A DNA stretch of 64,000 nt, taken from Nodosilinea nodulosa PCC 7104 (GTDB lineage Bacteria > Cyanobacteriota > Cyanobacteriia > Phormidesmidales > Phormidesmidaceae). The notes under the pieces are model-generated. The model made no database searches. It was not told the origin of the DNA and saw only the letters and a list, made by a program, of their open reading frames with translations. Below are positions 37,659 to 45,768 of this stretch, piece by piece (position 1 is the first letter of the stretch; every line of letters begins with the position of its first letter). The translations under genes and the position numbers were made by a program. The stretch spans positions 3,840,507-3,904,506 of the forward strand of contig NZ_JH976537.1 of the NCBI RefSeq assembly GCF_000309385.1. The letters run 5' to 3'.

Positions 37659-38569
37659 GAGGGTGTTTGAAAAGTCGGTCCGTGGGTAAAAAAGCTCACT
37701 CCGTGTAAGTTGCAGATAGAAGTCAGCAATGCCGGAGTGAGACGATGAGTAAAGACTACCCCAGCAATTTAACCCGTGCCCAATACGAGCTGCTGAGTGA
37801 CTTGCTGCCTGAGGCCAAACCAGGCGGACGACCCCGCAGCGTGGATCTGTGGGAGCTGCTCAATGCCATGATGTATCTCCTGGTAGAAGGGTGCCGTTGG
37901 CGGGCCTTGCCGGGAGACTTTCCGCCATGGCAGACGGTGTACACCTACTTCCGGAACTGGCGCAAGGACGGCACCTGGATCATCATTCATGACCACTTGC
38001 GCGAGTGGACTCGGATTGAGCAAGACCGACACCCTCAACCGTCAGAAGCCGTCATCGATAGTCAGAGCGTGAAAAGCGCGGCCATGGTGCATGAGGCCGT
38101 TGGCTATGATGCGGGCAAAAAGATTAAAGGACGTAAACGGTTTCTGGGCGTCGATACCTTCGGCTTGGTGCTGCGGGTGCTGGTCACCGCCGCCAGTGTG
38201 CCGGAGCGTGAGGGGGGTAAGCAACTCCTCAAGCGCGTCAAAGCGATGGGGCCTGCCATCTCGAGACTGACCATTATTTGGGCGGATGGGGGCTTTGATG
38301 GCCCTGCTTTCATGATGTGGGTGATGGATACCTGTCGTTGGATTCTCCAAGTCGTGCTGCGACCTCAACAAACTAAAGGGTTCGTGCTGCTCAAGAAACG
38401 CTGGGTGGTGGAGCGTACCCTCGGTTGGCTGATGGGGTGCCGACGTTTGGTGCGAGATTATGAACTGCTACCCGAAACCTCAGAGACCCTCATCTACCTG
38501 GCCATGATCCGTATTATGGTCAGGCGGTTGGCATAATTTTTGACCCCTCAGATCTTTTAAAACGTCCTC
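37659..38569 (+). mobile_element. Complete IS5-family insertion sequence (IS1031-like)
   Basis: A 911-bp element. The left end GAGGGTGTTTGAAAAG at 37659 matches the inverted right end ending at 38569 (GAGGACGTTTTAAAAG when reversed) at 13 of 16 positions. It is flanked on both sides by the trinucleotide TGA (37656-37658 and 38570-38572), a target duplication of the TNA form used by the IS1031 group. It contains one intact transposase gene, so it may still be mobile or was recently so. Confidence 0.88.
37745..38536 (+). CDS. IS5-family transposase
   Basis: A 263-residue DDE transposase. The N-terminal DUF4096-like DNA-binding part has LTRAQYELLSDLLP, VEGCRWRALPGDFPPWQTVY and YFRNWRKDGTW. The catalytic triad is visible as Asp in AVIDSQSVK, Asp in WADGGFDG and Glu in VVERTLGWL. 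KKIKGRKRFLGVDTFGL is characteristic of this group. It is a single uninterrupted frame, so no programmed frameshift is needed. Confidence 0.94.
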   Translation: MSKDYPSNLTRAQYELLSDLLPEAKPGGRPRSVDLWELLNAMMYLLVEGCRWRALPGDFPPWQTVYTYFRNWRKDGTWIIIHDHLREWTRIEQDRHPQPSEAVIDSQSVKSAAMVHEAVGYDAGKKIKGRKRFLGVDTFGLVLRVLVTAASVPEREGGKQLLKRVKAMGPAISRLTIIWADGGFDGPAFMMWVMDTCRWILQVVLRPQQTKGFVLLKKRWVVERTLGWLMGCRRLVRDYELLPETSETLIYLAMIRIMVRRLA

Positions 38570-38806
38570 TGAAAGCTAGGCTAGGGAGCGAAGCGATCTG
38601 AGGCGGCAGGGGTATCTCTGCCGTCGGGTACCAGAAATTCCGCTATTTTCAGAGACATGCCAATATCCGCTAGATCTGGTCTTAACCGAAGACTGGCTCT
38701 CTGAAGGTTGAGCTAGCGATTGCTGACATGGACTTCCACCAATTCTCGAGATTTGCCCTAGGCTGGATGAAACAGCTTTTGTATCAGAAATAACTTTTTG
38801 CAAATT

Positions 38807-39451
38807 ATGCGTAAAGCAGCCTTCCGTTCTTCTGCATTCCTGCCCCTTGGGCTAACGCTGCTGCTGGCTATGGCTGCCTGTACGCCAACCTCAGACACCG
38901 CCGATGCCAACGGTACAGACCCCATGGCTGATGCTGTTGACCCTGCCGATCCTGCTCCCACCGACCCTATTTCCGGCGACCAGGTTGAAGACACCGAGAG
39001 TCTCGTCGCGCTTTCTGGGGAAGGGCTTCAGATCGTAGGCGATCGGACTGGCTCCACCGCCTCCCTCGCATTTGGCACCGAGATGACCGTTGTCGCAGAT
39101 GCCGTCACCAGCATATTGGGCGAACCGCTGGAATCGGGAGAAAACAGCGAATGCGGCTCTGGCCCACAAACGATTACCCAATGGCCCCACGGCCTGGTTC
39201 TCCATGCCGCTAACGATAAGTTTATTGGCTGGTCCCTGGGCTCCGATGCCGATACCACCTTAACTACTATGGCTGGCGTAGGCATTGGCTCCCCCCGCCG
39301 CGAGTTAGAGTCGGCCTACACCGTTAAGGTGTATGAGAGTTCCCTCGGTACCGAGTTTTCTGCGGGTGACCTGTTCGGAATTTTGAAATCGTCTGAGCCC
39401 GATGCCGTGATCGAAAATCTTTGGGCTGGCACCACCTGCAACTTTCGCTAA
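38807..39451 (+). CDS. Putative lipoprotein of unknown function
   Basis: A 214-residue protein with a signal peptide ending in a lipobox-like LLAMAAC. An Asp/Pro/Thr-rich linker (about residues 28-65) follows, then a compact domain with two Cys (in NSECGSG and the final TTCNFR) that could form a disulfide. The ATG at 38807 is chosen over a TTG at 38798. The gene lies beside the IS element but has normal composition. The family is not recognised. Confidence 0.7.
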   Translation: MRKAAFRSSAFLPLGLTLLLAMAACTPTSDTADANGTDPMADAVDPADPAPTDPISGDQVEDTESLVALSGEGLQIVGDRTGSTASLAFGTEMTVVADAVTSILGEPLESGENSECGSGPQTITQWPHGLVLHAANDKFIGWSLGSDADTTLTTMAGVGIGSPRRELESAYTVKVYESSLGTEFSAGDLFGILKSSEPDAVIENLWAGTTCNFR

Positions 39452-39455
39452 GCAA

Positions 39456-40079
39456 TTAGTGCTGCACTGGAATCTGCACATCGCTGCGCTTGAGGGCGTC
39501 GGGCAAGAACGGTCCATCGTAGAAAAACCGCCGGGGCGGCCCCACCACTGTATAGTCGGGGTGGGCGGTCAACCAGGTCTCTAGCCGCTGAATACTAGCC
39601 TGGTAGGTCTTAAGGCTGTAGCCCCCTCGGGTGCCGATGCTCACCACCAGCATGGGCGGGATATCTTCAATTTGAATGCCTGGGGCGACATCCTCGGGCA
39701 CAATATCCAGGCTGCGGTAGAGAAACGAGACGGTAGCTTCGCCTTCTGAGACAGGACTGTTTTCGAGCGTTGCCACTGGGTAGCGCGTTTCTACCGGAGC
39801 GGTCATCGAAATGTTGTTGCTGCTGATGTGGCGAAACAGCGGGCTAAAGCCGCGAGAAGGGGCAGCGTCTAGATCGCCCGAGGTTTGAACGGTGGCGGCT
39901 CGGTACTCAGGATACTGCTTAACTTCAATTTTCCCATCGGGGCTAGGGGGTGGAAACCCTTCGGGCAGCGGTGCTGAGGCGGCGCTGTAGGCTCCAAACA
40001 AAAGTGCGCCAGTGACGGCGATCGCAACCACCCCAAAAATCAACATAGTCTGATTCAGCTTCACGTTTAAGTCCCGCAC
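39456..40079 (-). CDS. SOUL-family haem-binding-like protein
   Basis: A 207-residue protein with an N-terminal membrane anchor or signal (about 12-32) and a SOUL domain. Conserved text is IEVKQYPEYRAATVQT, NISMTAPVETR, SFLYRSLDIVPEDV, LVVSIGTRGGYS and a closing YDGPFLPDALKRSDVQIPV. Members bind haem or tetrapyrroles weakly, and the physiological role is unclear. It starts with GTG at 40079, supported by AAGG upstream; the ATG at 40046 is an alternative. It converges on the lipoprotein gene with 4 bases between. Confidence 0.88.
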   Translation of the reverse strand: MRDLNVKLNQTMLIFGVVAIAVTGALLFGAYSAASAPLPEGFPPPSPDGKIEVKQYPEYRAATVQTSGDLDAAPSRGFSPLFRHISSNNISMTAPVETRYPVATLENSPVSEGEATVSFLYRSLDIVPEDVAPGIQIEDIPPMLVVSIGTRGGYSLKTYQASIQRLETWLTAHPDYTVVGPPRRFFYDGPFLPDALKRSDVQIPVQH

Positions 40080-40120
40080 ATTACCTTCAGTCTAACGATC
40101 CTGTGGTTTTGCCTACCGAC

Positions 40121-40153
40121 AAAAAAGCCGCCCTGAACCAGAGCGGCTTTTTA
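40121..40153 (-). terminator. Rho-independent terminator of groESL (bidirectional form)
   Basis: AAAAAGCCGCC and GCGGCTTTTT flank a 9-11 base loop, giving a GC-rich stem followed by a T-run on the minus strand about 40 bases after the groEL stop. The A/T runs on both sides would allow weak function in the other direction too. Confidence 0.85.
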
Positions 40154-40194
40154 TTGATTAACTCTGGCCTCTCAAACGAGGCTCAGGCGCTACC

Positions 40195-41826
40195 TTAGTA
40201 GTCGAAGTCGCCGCCCATGCCAGCGCCTGCAGGGGCACCTTCTTTGGGTTCGGGCATATCGACCACGATGCACTCGGTGGTCAGCACCATACCGGCGATG
40301 GAGGCTGCGTTCTGCAGGGCAGAGCGGGTCACCTTGGCGGGGTCCACGATACCGGCATCGAACATGTCAACGAACTCACCGTTAGCGGCGTTGTAGCCGA
40401 CGTTGAAGTCCTTCTCTTTGACGCGCTCGGCGATTACCGCACCATTTTGACCGGCGTTTTGGGCAATGCGCATCAGGGGCGCGGCCAGGGCACGGGCGAC
40501 GATCGCAGCTCCGGTGTGCTCTTCAGCGGTGAGGTTGGCTTCCAGCCACTCGGTGAGGTCAGGCACCAGGTGGGCCAGGGTAGTACCACCACCGGGGACG
40601 ATGCCCTCTTCAACCGCCGCCTTGGTGGCGTTGATGGCGTCTTCCAGGCGCAGCTTGCGGTCCTTCATCTCGGTCTCGGTGGCGGCACCGACCTTGATTA
40701 CGGCCACACCGCCGGAGAGCTTGGCCAGGCGCTCTTGCAGCTTCTCTTTGTCGTAGGTCGACTCGGTTTCGTCGATCTGGCGACGAATTTGCTCGCAGCG
40801 GGCCTTGACATCCTTCTCGTTGCCTTCGGCGACGATGGTGGTGTTGTCTTTGGTGATGGTGAGGCGGCGGGCCTGGCCCAGCATGTCGAGCTTGGTGTTG
40901 TCGAGCTTGAGGCCGGTGTCTTCGGAGATCACCTGACCGCCGGTGAGCACGGCGATGTCTTCGAGCATGGCCTTACGGCGATCGCCAAAGCCAGGCGCTT
41001 TCACGGCAGCCACATTCAGCACGCCGCGCAGACGGTTGACCACCAGGGTGGCCAGGGCCTCTTTCTCGATATCTTCGGCGATGATGATCAGGGGACGACC
41101 GGAGCGGGCCACCTGCTCCAATACGGGCACCAGGTCCTGCACCAGGGCAATTTTCTTGTCGGTGATCAGAATGTAGGGCTCGTCCAGCACCGCTTCCATG
41201 CGCTCGGTGTCGGTGACGAAGTAGGGGGAGACATAGCCTTTGTCGAAGCGCATGCCTTCGGTGACCTCCAGTTCGGTGGTCATCGACTTGCCCTCTTCCA
41301 GGGAAATGACGCCTTCGCGGCCCACTTTCTCCATGGCTTCGGCAATCATCTGGCCCACTTCTTCGTCGTTACCGGCGGAGATGGAACCCACCTGGGCGAT
41401 CGACTTGGAGTCACCGACGGGACGGGCGTGCTCAGCAATTTTCTCCACCAGGAAAGCGGTGGCTTTGTCGATGCCACGCTTGAGGGAGATGGCGTTGGCC
41501 CCGGCAGCGACGTTGCGCATACCCTCTTTGACCATGGCGTGGGCCAGCACGGTGGCGGTGGTGGTACCGTCGCCAGCGGCGTCGTTGGTTTTAGAGGCTG
41601 CCTGGCGAATCAGGGCAACGCCGGTGTTCTCGATGTTGTCTTCGAGCTCAATTTCCTTGGCGATGGTGACGCCGTCATTGACGATCTGAGGCGCGCCAAA
41701 TTTCTTCTCAAGGACCACGTTGCGGCCTTTGGGGCCAAGGGTGACGGCAACGGCCTCAGTCAGAATATCCATACCCCTTTCGAGGGCACGACGGGCGTTT
41801 TCGTTGTAAACAATGCGCTTAGCCAT
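40195..41826 (-). CDS. groEL: Chaperonin GroEL (GroEL1)
   Basis: A 543-residue 60-kDa chaperonin subunit of the double-ring folding machine. Diagnostic blocks are [43 protein letters not shown], the nucleotide-binding GGG in [11 protein letters not shown], and a Gly/Met-containing C-terminus ([10 protein letters not shown]). It is downstream of groES with 201 bases between, in the operon controlled by the CIRCE element. As part of a groESL pair it is the GroEL1 form, and cyanobacteria usually have a second, lone groEL elsewhere. Confidence 0.97.
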   Translation of the reverse strand: MAKRIVYNENARRALERGMDILTEAVAVTLGPKGRNVVLEKKFGAPQIVNDGVTIAKEIELEDNIENTGVALIRQAASKTNDAAGDGTTTATVLAHAMVKEGMRNVAAGANAISLKRGIDKATAFLVEKIAEHARPVGDSKSIAQVGSISAGNDEEVGQMIAEAMEKVGREGVISLEEGKSMTTELEVTEGMRFDKGYVSPYFVTDTERMEAVLDEPYILITDKKIALVQDLVPVLEQVARSGRPLIIIAEDIEKEALATLVVNRLRGVLNVAAVKAPGFGDRRKAMLEDIAVLTGGQVISEDTGLKLDNTKLDMLGQARRLTITKDNTTIVAEGNEKDVKARCEQIRRQIDETESTYDKEKLQERLAKLSGGVAVIKVGAATETEMKDRKLRLEDAINATKAAVEEGIVPGGGTTLAHLVPDLTEWLEANLTAEEHTGAAIVARALAAPLMRIAQNAGQNGAVIAERVKEKDFNVGYNAANGEFVDMFDAGIVDPAKVTRSALQNAASIAGMVLTTECIVVDMPEPKEGAPAGAGMGGDFDY

Positions 41827-41939
41827 AGAATCAATTTTCTCCGAGAAGATAAGGAGTGAACGCGAGAAATGTCAGTCAGAAGTTAATGGAAAGGAGGACT
41901 CAGGCGTTCAGGTCAGCTGGGTGGAGCGGTAGCGAAACC

Positions 41940-42027
41940 CAACCAAACCAGCGAAGCCAATGATGGGCAGTGCCCACCCTACGCGACCTACGCGACCAAA
42001 ATCCCAAATCTAAAATCCAAAATTGGC
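41940..42027. repeat. Short degenerate cyanobacterial repeat text in the groES-groEL spacer
   Basis: GGGCAGTGCCCACCCTACG near 41964-41982 and CCCAAATCTAAAATCCAAAA near 42003-42022 are phrases that recur in intergenic DNA of many cyanobacteria. They lie in the transcribed spacer between groES and groEL. No function can be assigned. Confidence 0.45.
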
Positions 42028-42339
42028 CTAGCCGAGCACGGCGAGGATGTCTTTCTCAGACAGCAGCACAAACTCGTCGCCGCCCAGCTTGATGTCGGTA
42101 CCGGCGTACTTGGAATAGAGCACCTTGTCGCCAATTTTGACTTCCATGGCCTGACGGCTACCCTTGTCGTCGGTTTTACCGGGACCTACGGCGGTAATCT
42201 CGCCCACCTGAGGCTTTTCCTTGGCGGTGTCAGGTAGCAGAATGCCGCCAGCGGTGGTCTCTTCGGACGCACTTACTTTAATCAAAACTCGATCGGCTAG
42301 GGGCTTAACGCTAGATGCCGCCAAAGTGATAGCTGCCAT
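42028..42339 (-). CDS. groES: Co-chaperonin GroES
   Basis: A 103-residue lid protein of the GroEL chamber. [40 protein letters not shown] and [19 protein letters not shown] cover the whole family pattern, including the mobile loop. The ATG at 42339 gives the canonical length, and the open frame upstream to 42447 is untranslated leader. It is the first gene of the CIRCE-controlled operon. Confidence 0.97.
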   Translation of the reverse strand: MAAITLAASSVKPLADRVLIKVSASEETTAGGILLPDTAKEKPQVGEITAVGPGKTDDKGSRQAMEVKIGDKVLYSKYAGTDIKLGGDEFVLLSEKDILAVLG

Positions 42340-42434
42340 ACAATGCTTCTCCGGATTTGCTATTAAGACAGCGCCTGAAGCACGTACCCTACGAGATACA
42401 GGCGCACTACACAGATTTAGAACCGATTTAGAGC

Positions 42435-42461
42435 TTAGCACTCGCAAGCTCCGAGTGCTAA
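42435..42461 (-). promoter_or_regulatory. CIRCE operator (HrcA binding site)
   Basis: TTAGCACTC (42435-42443), nine bases, GAGTGCTAA (42453-42461): an exact match to the CIRCE consensus TTAGCACTC-N9-GAGTGCTAA. It lies 96 bases upstream of the groES start. Repression by HrcA and heat-shock release is the known role in cyanobacteria. Confidence 0.97.
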
Positions 42462-42531
42462 TTTACGGCGCGGAGGGGGGCGATCGCAACGCCGAGAGCT
42501 GTACGGGTTCCCGAACTGGGTGGGTGAGAGG

Positions 42532-42575
42532 GTGCGGGGGTGCGGGGTGCGGGGATGCGGGGTGCGGGGATGCGA
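42532..42575. repeat. G-rich short tandem repeat
   Basis: GGTGCGGG and GGGATGCG-like 7-8 base units occur about five to six times in a row, with a 15-base higher-order period (TGCGGGGTGCGGGGA). It lies between the CIRCE element and the EamA gene. The reverse complement of the unit resembles the CCCCCACGC text at 57205-57265. Confidence 0.7.
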
Positions 42576-42665
42576 GGGGGGTGAATGGATTGAGTGGGGG
42601 CGATCGCTGTCAGAATTGGGCTGGGAATGGCCTCGGCTGAATCCTAATTCTTTCAAAATATTGCT

Positions 42666-43568
42666 ATGTCTTCTTTGCCCGGCCTGAAGGTTTTGCTGCC
42701 TGTGCTCACCAGCTTTTTGTTTGCCGGTAGCTTTGTGGCGGGCAAGTACACCACGGTCGATCTAGGGCCGCTGACGACCTCTCTACTGCGCTACCTGATT
42801 GCGATGGGAGTGCTAGGAATCTTTATTGCCCGCAGCGCCCAGCCGGTGAAGGCGCTGACGGTGGCGCGATCGGACTGGGGCGCGATGGCGCTCTTGGGTC
42901 TGTTTGGGGTGGTGGGGTACCACTATTTTTTCTTTAGCAGCCTGCGCTACACGGCCACGGCCAACACCGCCATTATCAATGCCTTTAACCCGGTGGTAAC
43001 GGGGGTGATGGCGGCCCTGTTTATTGGCGAACGGCTGACCCGCCGCCAGTACGGTGGCATCGCGCTGGCGCTGCTGGGGGTGCTGACGCTGCTGACGCGG
43101 GGCAACTTGACGAAACTCTTGACCCTGGAGCTAAACCGAGGCGATGGGCTGATGCTGTGCGCCGTGCTGTGCTGGGTGGTGTATTCGCTGATTATTAAAC
43201 AGCTGAGCCAGCGCTACTCGGGGCTGACGATTACCTTTTATGCGGCGGTGGCGGGGGTAGGGCAGCTGCTGGTGCTGGCTGTGGCCGAGCGCTGGTGGCA
43301 GCAGTTGGCCACGCTGTCGTTGGCTTCGCTGCTATCGATTATTTACATGGGGGTGGCGGCCTCAGGGGTTGCCTACCTGCTGTTTAACCTCAGCATTCAG
43401 CAAGTTGGCCCCACCCGCACCGCCAGCGTGGTCTACAGTTTGGTACCGATTTTTGTGGCGGCGCTGGCCTGGTTATTTTTTCGTGAGCCGCTGACCGGGG
43501 CAATGGTGGCCAGCATGGGGCTGATTTTGCTGGGGGTGAATGTGGTGCTGAGTCAGCCCAAGGTGTGA
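42666..43568 (+). CDS. EamA/DMT-family transporter
   Basis: A 300-residue inner-membrane protein with ten predicted spans formed by two EamA repeats (about 10-140 and 155-297). Typical text is SFLFAGSFVAGKY, LRYTATANTAIINAFNPVVT, GERLTRRQYGGIALALLGV and, in the second repeat, VGPTRTASVVYSLVPIFVAA and FREPLTGAM. Family members export amino acids or other metabolites, and the substrate cannot be read from the sequence. It is a monocistronic gene divergent from groES. Confidence 0.9.
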   Translation: MSSLPGLKVLLPVLTSFLFAGSFVAGKYTTVDLGPLTTSLLRYLIAMGVLGIFIARSAQPVKALTVARSDWGAMALLGLFGVVGYHYFFFSSLRYTATANTAIINAFNPVVTGVMAALFIGERLTRRQYGGIALALLGVLTLLTRGNLTKLLTLELNRGDGLMLCAVLCWVVYSLIIKQLSQRYSGLTITFYAAVAGVGQLLVLAVAERWWQQLATLSLASLLSIIYMGVAASGVAYLLFNLSIQQVGPTRTASVVYSLVPIFVAALAWLFFREPLTGAMVASMGLILLGVNVVLSQPKV

Positions 43569-43656
43569 GCCAGTCGTCGAATCCGATTCGTTATTCTGGG
43601 TGTGGTTATTCTGGGCGTAGTTCTTTTTCTCACCTATTTTTCTGCCGGGAGGCGTT

Positions 43657-45129
43657 ATGGCATCGCTTTTGTCGCCTTTTTCAAGTTCCCTTGCGGCTCT
43701 TTTGGGACCAATCAATATTTTTGACAGCACCGTTTTGCTCGGTGGTTTTGGCGACGATGTGATCAATGGTGGGGCAGAAAACGAGATTTTAATCGGTCTC
43801 TGGGGCAATAACCAGCTGTTTGGGGCCGGGGGTGACGACTGGCTGGTGGGCGGATTTGGCGAGAGTTTTCTTGACGGGGGCCAGGGCAACAATCGGCTGA
43901 TTGCTGGGGCGGGGCAAACCACCTTTGGGCTCAAAAACGATGGCCGAGTCGATACCGTTGTGAATTTTGCTCCAGGAGTCGATCGGCTGCGGCTGCAAGG
44001 AGGCTTGGGCTTTGGACAACTTGCGATCGCCCAGCAGGGGACCGACACTACCATCCGCTATCTGGGCCGGGCAGAACCCAGCGTGGTGCTGCTCAATGTC
44101 GATGCCAGCACCCTTACGCCTGAGAGTTTTGACACCCAGGCACTGGTGCCCAGCTTTAACGGGCTGACCATTTTTGGCGACAGCCTGTCCGACCCGGGCA
44201 ACCTGTTTGAGCTAACCGGCTTTTTCCCGCCGTTTCCCTATTTTGAAGGGCAGTTTTCTAACGGCGATATCTGGGTCGATTACCTGACCGATGACCTTGG
44301 CTTTGGGCCTGACCAGGTGCAAAACTTTGCCGTGGGCGGGGCAACCACAGGCCGCGACAACGGCCTCGACCCGCTGATTGGGGCACTGACGGGCACAACC
44401 TCCAACCTGCCAGGTCTGCTTGACGAAGTGGACAGCTATCTGGGCACGTTAGGCAATGCCCCCGCCAACCCCGACAGCCTCTACGTGGTGTGGGCCGGGG
44501 CTAACGACCTGTTTAACCTGCCCAGCGACCCCGCCGCCATTCCGGCTTTTTTGGCGAACGCCGTGCAGAATGTGGCCACGACCATTACCACCCTGGCCCA
44601 GCGCGGGGCGGATACTTTTTTGGTGCCTAACCTGCCCAATCTGGGCCTCACTCCGCGCGCGATGGGCGACGGCAACAGCGTCGAGGCGACGATGCTAAGC
44701 AGCGCTTTTAATGCCGGTTTGGCCAATGCCCTAACCACTCTGGATCAAAACCCACAGCTGGCGATTGACATCATTCCGGTCGATATTTTCGGGCTCACCA
44801 ACGAAATTCTCGGTGAACCCGCCGAGTATGGCTTTACCAACGTTACCGATCCACTGCTTGGGCAGCTAGAGCTGCAAAACCCCGGCTTCTTCTGGTGGGA
44901 TCAGCAGCACCCCACAACACGAGTACATGACCTGCTCTCGGATATTTTTCAGAGCAATCTGGCTGAGGCCGGGTATTTGCAGGCTGAGGGAGGGATGCAG
45001 CCCGCCCTCAGTGCCGTGGCTGAGGCAAACTGGCTGCCCCAGGGTGCAGATAGCAGTCTGGCTGCACCGCTGACCAGTCTGCTACCCAGCCCAGAGGAGT
45101 GGCTGGCGGTGAGCAACGACCTGGGCTAG
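43657..45129 (+). CDS. GDSL/SGNH esterase with N-terminal RTX-like repeats
   Basis: A 490-residue protein. Residues about 28-115 contain glycine/aspartate nonapeptide-like repeats of the hemolysin type (GGFGDDVINGG, GAGGDDWLVGG, DGGQGNN) followed by the usual VVNFAPGVDRLRL strand. Residues about 168-455 are a GDSL lipase/esterase with FGDSLSDPGN (Ser176, block I), FAVGGATTG (II), VWAGANDLF (III) and WWDQQHPTTRVH (V, Asp and His). All four catalytic elements are present. There is no signal peptide; RTX text suggests type I export. The RTX block at the N-terminus rather than C-terminus is unusual. Confidence 0.9.
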   Translation: MASLLSPFSSSLAALLGPINIFDSTVLLGGFGDDVINGGAENEILIGLWGNNQLFGAGGDDWLVGGFGESFLDGGQGNNRLIAGAGQTTFGLKNDGRVDTVVNFAPGVDRLRLQGGLGFGQLAIAQQGTDTTIRYLGRAEPSVVLLNVDASTLTPESFDTQALVPSFNGLTIFGDSLSDPGNLFELTGFFPPFPYFEGQFSNGDIWVDYLTDDLGFGPDQVQNFAVGGATTGRDNGLDPLIGALTGTTSNLPGLLDEVDSYLGTLGNAPANPDSLYVVWAGANDLFNLPSDPAAIPAFLANAVQNVATTITTLAQRGADTFLVPNLPNLGLTPRAMGDGNSVEATMLSSAFNAGLANALTTLDQNPQLAIDIIPVDIFGLTNEILGEPAEYGFTNVTDPLLGQLELQNPGFFWWDQQHPTTRVHDLLSDIFQSNLAEAGYLQAEGGMQPALSAVAEANWLPQGADSSLAAPLTSLLPSPEEWLAVSNDLG

Positions 45130-45171
45130 GCCAAACGGCTGGGTTTGAAATACAGGTTAATTAGCTTAGTA

Positions 45172-45372
45172 GCTCTCTTCTGGGGCAACGGTGTGCAGGG
45201 CCAGGTCGTGGTTGGCCTGGTTGAGGCGATCGGCGATCGCGCGCCGCCATTTAAGACTGATGGTGTCGTCGGCCAGTACCTCCTGGGCCTCTTCGCGGTA
45301 CAGGGCGCTTTGCACCGTGTCGACCTCTTCGAGCTGCTTTAGGTGCTCAAATACTTCCTGGGGATTCTTCAT
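45172..45372 (-). CDS. Small conserved protein of unknown function
   Basis: A helical, charged protein of about 67 residues starting MKNPQEVFEHLKQLEEVDTV. The ATG at 45372 has AAGGA upstream at good spacing, and the longer in-frame extension to 45462 looks non-coding. The stop is near 45166-45172. It resembles very short cyanobacterial proteins of unknown role. It converges on the RTX/GDSL gene. Confidence 0.65.
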
Positions 45373-45768
45373 AGAAATAGTCCTTATAGCTTTGAATTGG
45401 GCCAGAGTGACCTGTGCCAGCCGGCATCGAGCCAGGCGCATTTCCCTATTTTCTGGGAACATAACGTTAACGGCTACTGTTCAGGCTGAACCTTTACGCC
45501 CCGATAAAGTTTGTTGCGCTTCGCAACAGGGCGTTGCACTTCCCGCCAGCGAAAATTTACTGAACCATGGCCAGCGGCGATGGTCTGGGCCAGGCTGCTT
45601 TGGCTTTGCACCCAAGCAAAGTGTTGCTAAGCCAGTGATTTGCCGGTCTTTGTTACGCCTACCGTTAGTTCATAATTGAAAGTGTCTACTCAGTTATTGG
45701 TTGTAGGGTGCGGGCAAAGGTAGACCATCGGCCCTAAAAACGGAAGCCCTTATTGGGGAGAGCTAGGC
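45373..45768. other. Divergent intergenic region
   Basis: About 400 bases with no supported gene, only a small perfect hairpin (GTTGCG/CGCAAC near 45511-45525). It should contain the promoters of the small protein gene and of the GGDEF-EAL gene. Confidence 0.4.

Noticed and set aside
40447..41859. 470-codon open frame opposite groEL
   Set aside because: Antisense shadow of a highly conserved GC-rich gene; the translation is low-complexity Gly/His text.
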